Positions 5,277-7,810 of a DNA stretch of 7,810 bases are shown piece after piece. Position 1 is the first letter of the stretch. Every line of letters starts with the position of its first letter. A program made the translations under genes and the position numbers. The DNA lies in the NCBI GenBank assembly GCA_002405995.1, contig DHMW01000101.1, forward strand, positions 1-7,810, written 5' to 3'. The notes beneath the pieces were generated by a model, which was not told where the DNA came from, did no database searches, and saw only the letters and a list, made by a program, of their open reading frames with translations. Source of the DNA: Oscillospiraceae bacterium UBA4632. Its GTDB lineage: Bacteria > Bacillota > Clostridia > Oscillospirales > Oscillospiraceae.

Positions 5277-6611
5277 ATGCGTTGTCCAACCTGTGGAGAG
5301 ACTGTTATGATACACGGCGGTTACTGGGAGTGCGGCTGGTGCGGTGACTGCGGGACTCTGTGGAGACGACAGCTGCCAGTGTCAGAGGAGCAAATCGAGG
5401 AAGAAGTCCCCAAACTGACGCCGGAGAGCCTTGCGGCGACAGCTGATCCTGATACGGCGTTGCTGCTGCGAAAATTTTCTGAGTACCTTAGTGCGTGGGA
5501 CATGGATGAGCTTTCAGCTATGGGTGCATCGGAGATCATTGAGCGAGCCTACGGCGAGAAGCAAGAGACGGGCATCGCTATGTGGGGGACACTGCTGCGC
5601 ACGGCAGGGAGCAGATTAAAATCTCCACGGGAGGCAGAATGGCTGCTGCACACCTGCTGCCCCTACAATGAGGATGATTTTTGTGAAATTCTTTTGGACG
5701 AGCTGGCAAGAAATGAAAAACTGGTTTGCTGTATTTTCCAAAGCGCCTATGTCGGCGAGGAGCAATATCACTTGATAGATGCCGCGGCAGAGTCGGGAAG
5801 ACCGGAACTCATGGCGCGGTTTGTGGCGGCGTTGGGCGGAAACCACTTTCCGAGAAAAAAGTGGGAAGTCCCTTATCAGGAGTTTGAGAAACTGTGTGTA
5901 GCGCGCAGCCGAGAGACAGTATCGGAACAGGAGAACACGGAGAAGATTTTCGATGCTGAGAAAACGGATATGCCACAAGCTGCTTCGGCGGAGCGGAAAA
6001 AGACCAGCGGCGAAGTGAGCATTGCTTTTGCTGCGCTTGTGATGCTTTGCGCCGGAATATTTGCCAGCCTTCATTGGAACAGTGCCGTTCAAAGTCATGA
6101 TGAGCCAGCACCGCCAACGACGAACAGCACGGATTTGAAAACCCAAAATAGCGGAGTTAATGAGGAAAAAGTCAAAAAAGTAGACGCGCAACAAACGGAA
6201 AAAGAACGGTATTCTGGTAAACTGCCTGTTGAGGGAATGCCGGTGCGCTGCCTGAAATACACCACACTTGGCGCTCCGGATAAGAGACTTGACTGTAAGA
6301 ACTTTGACAAACTGGAGCTGGGACAAAAATACTTTAATGTCTACTGGTACGATGAAAACGGCGAGATCATCGCCGCCGGTATGTGCGCTCAGTGGAAAAA
6401 CGACAGCGAATTTATGCTGAAGTCCTTCTCACAGTATTACCCCGGACAGAAAGGTGAGACACAGACCGCCAATTCGGGAAATTCTGTCGATACCGGTCCC
6501 GGCAGTGGTTTCAGTCTGCGGGAAGACTACGATGATCCTGAAGATTTATATGAAGACGGGGATTATGAGGACCTCGACGAGGCTTGGGACGAATGGGAGG
6601 AAGGGTGGTAA
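5277..6611 (+). CDS. Zinc-ribbon, single-pass membrane protein with acidic C-terminal tail
   Basis: 444 aa. The N-terminus is a zinc ribbon: CPTC (Cys3, Cys6) and CGWCGDC (Cys19, Cys22, Cys25). Residues about 35-225 are mainly helical and soluble in character. A transmembrane segment spans about 247-266 and is preceded by ERKKTSGE, so the N-terminal half is predicted cytoplasmic and the C-terminal half outside. The outer part has a Thr/Asn/Gln-rich spacer, a small domain with EGMPVRCLKYTTLGAP and YWYDENGEI, and a tail very rich in Asp, Glu and Tyr ending WDEWEEGW. Similar proteins with a zinc ribbon, one membrane segment, a GMPxxxxxxTxLG-type domain and an Asp/Tyr-rich tail recur in gut Clostridia, in my recollection often near mobile genes; function is unknown to me. 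GC matches the mobilization genes rather than the preceding island. Confidence 0.85.
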   Translation: MRCPTCGETVMIHGGYWECGWCGDCGTLWRRQLPVSEEQIEEEVPKLTPESLAATADPDTALLLRKFSEYLSAWDMDELSAMGASEIIERAYGEKQETGIAMWGTLLRTAGSRLKSPREAEWLLHTCCPYNEDDFCEILLDELARNEKLVCCIFQSAYVGEEQYHLIDAAAESGRPELMARFVAALGGNHFPRKKWEVPYQEFEKLCVARSRETVSEQENTEKIFDAEKTDMPQAASAERKKTSGEVSIAFAALVMLCAGIFASLHWNSAVQSHDEPAPPTTNSTDLKTQNSGVNEEKVKKVDAQQTEKERYSGKLPVEGMPVRCLKYTTLGAPDKRLDCKNFDKLELGQKYFNVYWYDENGEIIAAGMCAQWKNDSEFMLKSFSQYYPGQKGETQTANSGNSVDTGPGSGFSLREDYDDPEDLYEDGDYEDLDEAWDEWEEGW

Positions 6612-6624
6612 ACACCCTTCCTCC
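6596..6624. terminator. Hairpin over the zinc-ribbon gene stop codon, possible terminator
   Basis: A 12-bp perfect stem (6596-6607 with 6613-6624, arm GGAGGAAGGGTG) has a five-base loop, and the stop codon (6609-6611) sits in the loop. No clean T-run follows on the plus strand, so termination may be weak. It lies between two convergent genes. Confidence 0.5.
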
Positions 6625-6637
6625 GGCGTATTGCACT

Positions 6638-6988
6638 TTATTTGTTTATGATATCGCGTAATACAACTTCCTCTGCCGCGCTGCGGATGGTATTCATTGC
6701 CCCTACCCACACCAGTTGATCCTCGGCCTTTAGCTGTTCCGTGATACCTTGCGCCTGCGCCATCTGTTCGATCAAAAGCCGCAGCATCTCGTTTGCTTCA
6801 CGGTCAATCTCGTTGAGATGATGCGTTAGTTGACCGGAGGTTTTCAAATTGATATAGGTCGCTCTGCGATGCTCTTTCAGATACTTGAGCCGCATACGAC
6901 CAAAGCGTCCGTAGGTTGCAGGTTCATCCTGAGATACCGCTAAATCCGGCAGGTAGTAGTCTCCATGCCTGCTATATGTAATTTCCAT
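6638..6988 (-). CDS. tnpV: TnpV family transposon-encoded protein
   Basis: 116 aa. It shows the TnpV signature YGRFGRMRLKYLKEH at 26-40, followed by a predicted helical region with HLNEIDREANEMLRLL, and ends with LVWVGAMNTIRSAAEEVVL. TnpV was first described in the mobilizable transposon Tn4451 of Clostridium and occurs widely as a small protein on Firmicutes mobile elements. It is not needed for the recombination reaction as far as known, and its role is unclear. AAAGGA on the minus strand (6996-7001) lies seven bases before the start, supporting ATG 6988. It is the outermost element gene before the right attachment site. Together with the MOBV relaxase it links this element to the Tn4451 family, although tRNA insertion is not the usual habit of the serine recombinase TnpX. 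Confidence 0.92.
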   Translation of the reverse strand: MEITYSRHGDYYLPDLAVSQDEPATYGRFGRMRLKYLKEHRRATYINLKTSGQLTHHLNEIDREANEMLRLLIEQMAQAQGITEQLKAEDQLVWVGAMNTIRSAAEEVVLRDIINK

Positions 6989-7014
6989 TTTGTGTTCCTT
7001 TCTGCTTCAAAATC

Positions 7015-7085
7015 TACCCTTATTTTTACCCTTTACAGGTTCAGAATTTATAAAACAATCGGACTGACTGATACAGATTGTTTTA
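7015..7085. repeat. Repeats near the element's right end: TACCCTT pair and a 10-bp inverted repeat
   Basis: TACCCTT occurs at 7015-7021 and 7027-7033, 12 bases apart. TAAAACAATC (7051-7060) is perfectly inverted at 7076-7085 with a 15-base spacer. They lie between tnpV and the attachment site, where tyrosine integrases often have arm-type or accessory sites. They may equally be part of the tnpV promoter region. The rest of 6989-7146 holds no gene that I can see. Confidence 0.4.
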
Positions 7086-7146
7086 CGTTTCAGACTGTTT
7101 AACACGTAATTGTACGGGAAAAGTTGCTAAAAACACTTGAGCCGCT

Positions 7147-7170
7147 GTTCGAATCCTTCTCCCGCTGCCA
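7147..7170 (+). other. attR: Right attachment site: duplicated 3' end of a tRNA gene
   Basis: The 24 bases match the end of a tRNA: G then TTCGAAT (T-loop), CCTTC (3' half of the T-stem), TCCCGCT (3' acceptor strand), discriminator G and CCA. The bases before 7147 do not complete a T-stem (GAAGG would be expected) and no AGCGGGA acceptor partner lies at tRNA distance, so this is a fragment and not a gene. Elements that integrate into a tRNA 3' end leave the intact tRNA at one junction and such a duplicated tail at the other. The isotype cannot be fixed. The element-side limit of the crossover may lie anywhere within this segment. Confidence 0.8.
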
Positions 7171-7208
7171 AAGGACCGCGACTGAAAAGTCGCGGTCCTT
7201 TTCTTTTT
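7170..7208 (+). terminator. Strong intrinsic terminator, probably of the original tRNA gene
   Basis: A 14-bp perfect stem (7170-7183 with 7188-7201, arm AAAGGACCGCGACT) with a GAAA loop is followed by TTCTTTTT. It starts at the last base of the tRNA 3' end. This is where a tRNA gene's own terminator is expected, and it marks the start of host sequence. Confidence 0.9.
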
Positions 7209-7221
7209 GCCGTATGCTTTT

Positions 7222-7255
7222 AGGCGCGGAAAAGCTGCGCCTGTGCTTTTTCTTT
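7222..7255. terminator. Small hairpin followed by T-rich stretch
   Basis: AGGCGC (7222-7227) pairs with GCGCCT (7237-7242), with a nine-base loop. TTTTTC occurs a few bases later. It could be a weak second terminator for plus-strand transcription. It is weaker than the preceding hairpin and may be incidental. Confidence 0.3.
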
Positions 7256-7281
7256 CCCATATTTTGCATCGATATCCATAT

Positions 7282-7810
7282 TCATTTCCTCCGCCTATAC
7301 CCGCAATCGCAGTACGGTCCGCCGGAGGCGAGGGTGTACTGCCGCACAAAGTCGGTCACGCCGCCCGCTTCGCTCATCGTGTAGTCAAGGCGGCACAGCG
7401 CCGGCGTGAGGTCATAAAGCCCAAGCTTTTGCATCAATACGCAGATGCCGCACCTTGTAAAGCGCCCCTCGTATCCGCTGCCGTCGGGGTATTCGTAAAA
7501 TTCCATGTTCCACGAATACGGGTTGCGGTCGGCGGCTCTCAAGGCGGCGGTTGCCTTCATGCCGGCAATGTCCTTTTCGGTAAATTTGCTCTTTCCGCTC
7601 TTACGGCAGAACCATTTCATCGGCTTTGTCATCATGGCTTTTGCGTAATACTCCGTCAGCCGCTCCGCATCCGGGCGCTCCGGCATGGAGAGGATGAACG
7701 CGCCGATCATCGCGCAGTTGACAATATTCATCTTGAAGCGGTCCGCCTTTTCAAACTCCGGCAGCCCTGCAATGATTTCTTTATATTTCGGCTTCGCCTT
7801 TTTTGCGATG
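7282..7810 (-). CDS. L-2-amino-thiazoline-4-carboxylic acid hydrolase family protein, 5' end outside window
   Basis: The minus-strand frame ends at 7282 and remains open to the right edge, so the start is missing; the ATG at 7731 is internal, since conserved-looking sequence (IAKKAKPKYKEIIAGLPEFE) continues before it. The C-terminal part carries RFTRCGICVL, ALCRLDYTMSEAGG and TLASGGPYCDCGY, the conserved end of the ATC hydrolase-like family (PF14196). The founding member opens the thiazoline ring in the Pseudomonas L-cysteine synthesis pathway; most clostridial members have no proven substrate, so only the family is claimed. It lies beyond the attachment site and is taken to be host chromosomal, transcribed towards the tRNA terminator. 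Confidence 0.85.
   Translation of the reverse strand, partial: IAKKAKPKYKEIIAGLPEFEKADRFKMNIVNCAMIGAFILSMPERPDAERLTEYYAKAMMTKPMKWFCRKSGKSKFTEKDIAGMKATAALRAADRNPYSWNMEFYEYPDGSGYEGRFTRCGICVLMQKLGLYDLTPALCRLDYTMSEAGGVTDFVRQYTLASGGPYCDCGYRRRK

Noticed and set aside
5616..6326. Long minus-strand open frame inside the zinc-ribbon gene
   Set aside because: It is a shadow of the plus-strand gene: residue content is unlike a real protein, there is no ribosome binding site, and the plus-strand product has clear domains.
7111..7119. Another TGTACGGTA iteron near the right end
   Set aside because: TGTACGGGA differs by one base from the repeat unit but stands alone, so it is treated as chance.
7110..7170. 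A complete tRNA gene ending at 7170
   Set aside because: The 5' T-stem half and the acceptor partner are missing. The nearest CGGGA-containing match is only about 55 bases from the CCA and no anticodon arm can be drawn.
1..7810. CRISPR array or riboswitch
   Set aside because: No regularly spaced repeats of CRISPR length and no recognisable riboswitch core were seen on either strand.

Overview
The window looks like a chromosomal locus of a low-to-mid GC gut Clostridia (Oscillospiraceae/Lachnospiraceae type) that carries the right-hand part of an integrated mobilizable element. The taxonomy is an inference from the gene families (MOBV relaxase, TnpV, the zinc-ribbon/acidic-tail membrane protein), the strong AGGAGG ribosome binding sites and the GC-rich backbone. 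It was not tested by any search.

Layout, left to right. Positions 1-1068 hold the 3' part of a RepA-like RecA-fold ATPase gene that enters from outside the window. Its stop codon lies inside a cluster of TGTACGGTA iteron-like repeats (1059-1142, three direct and three inverted). A gene-free region follows (1069-1432) with several hairpins and a near-textbook pMV158/MOBV origin of transfer (1215-1251, predicted nick between 1245 and 1246). The matching MOBV relaxase gene is at 1433-2386. Convergent to it is an Xre-type regulator (2429-2812, minus strand) whose 5' end looks damaged. The two genes meet at a shared terminator hairpin.

Positions 2866-5219 form a visibly AT-rich island with its own promoter and two closely spaced genes: a large PIN-domain protein with the nuclease acidic residues split to the two ends of the chain, and a membrane-anchored protein ending in a PD-(D/E)XK/Vsr-like nuclease domain. 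I recognise no named system with this pairing. It is the best candidate here for an undescribed cargo (possibly defence) module. The GC-rich backbone resumes at 5277 with a zinc-ribbon, single-pass membrane protein with a very acidic tail (5277-6611) and a minus-strand tnpV (6638-6988), a gene known from Tn4451-type elements.

The right boundary appears at 7147-7170, which reads as the 3' end of a tRNA gene (T-loop, 3' T-stem, acceptor strand, CCA) without the rest of the tRNA. A strong terminator that probably belonged to the original tRNA gene follows at once. This is the expected footprint of site-specific integration into a tRNA 3' end. The intact tRNA and probably the integrase should lie left of the window. 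Beyond it is host sequence: the 3' part of a gene of the L-2-amino-thiazoline-4-carboxylic acid hydrolase family (minus strand, 7282-7810).

Working model: after excision the circle would be nicked at the MOBV oriT and transferred with help from a co-resident conjugative element. The RepA-like ATPase and iterons may support replication of the circle. The two-nuclease island would be the passenger.
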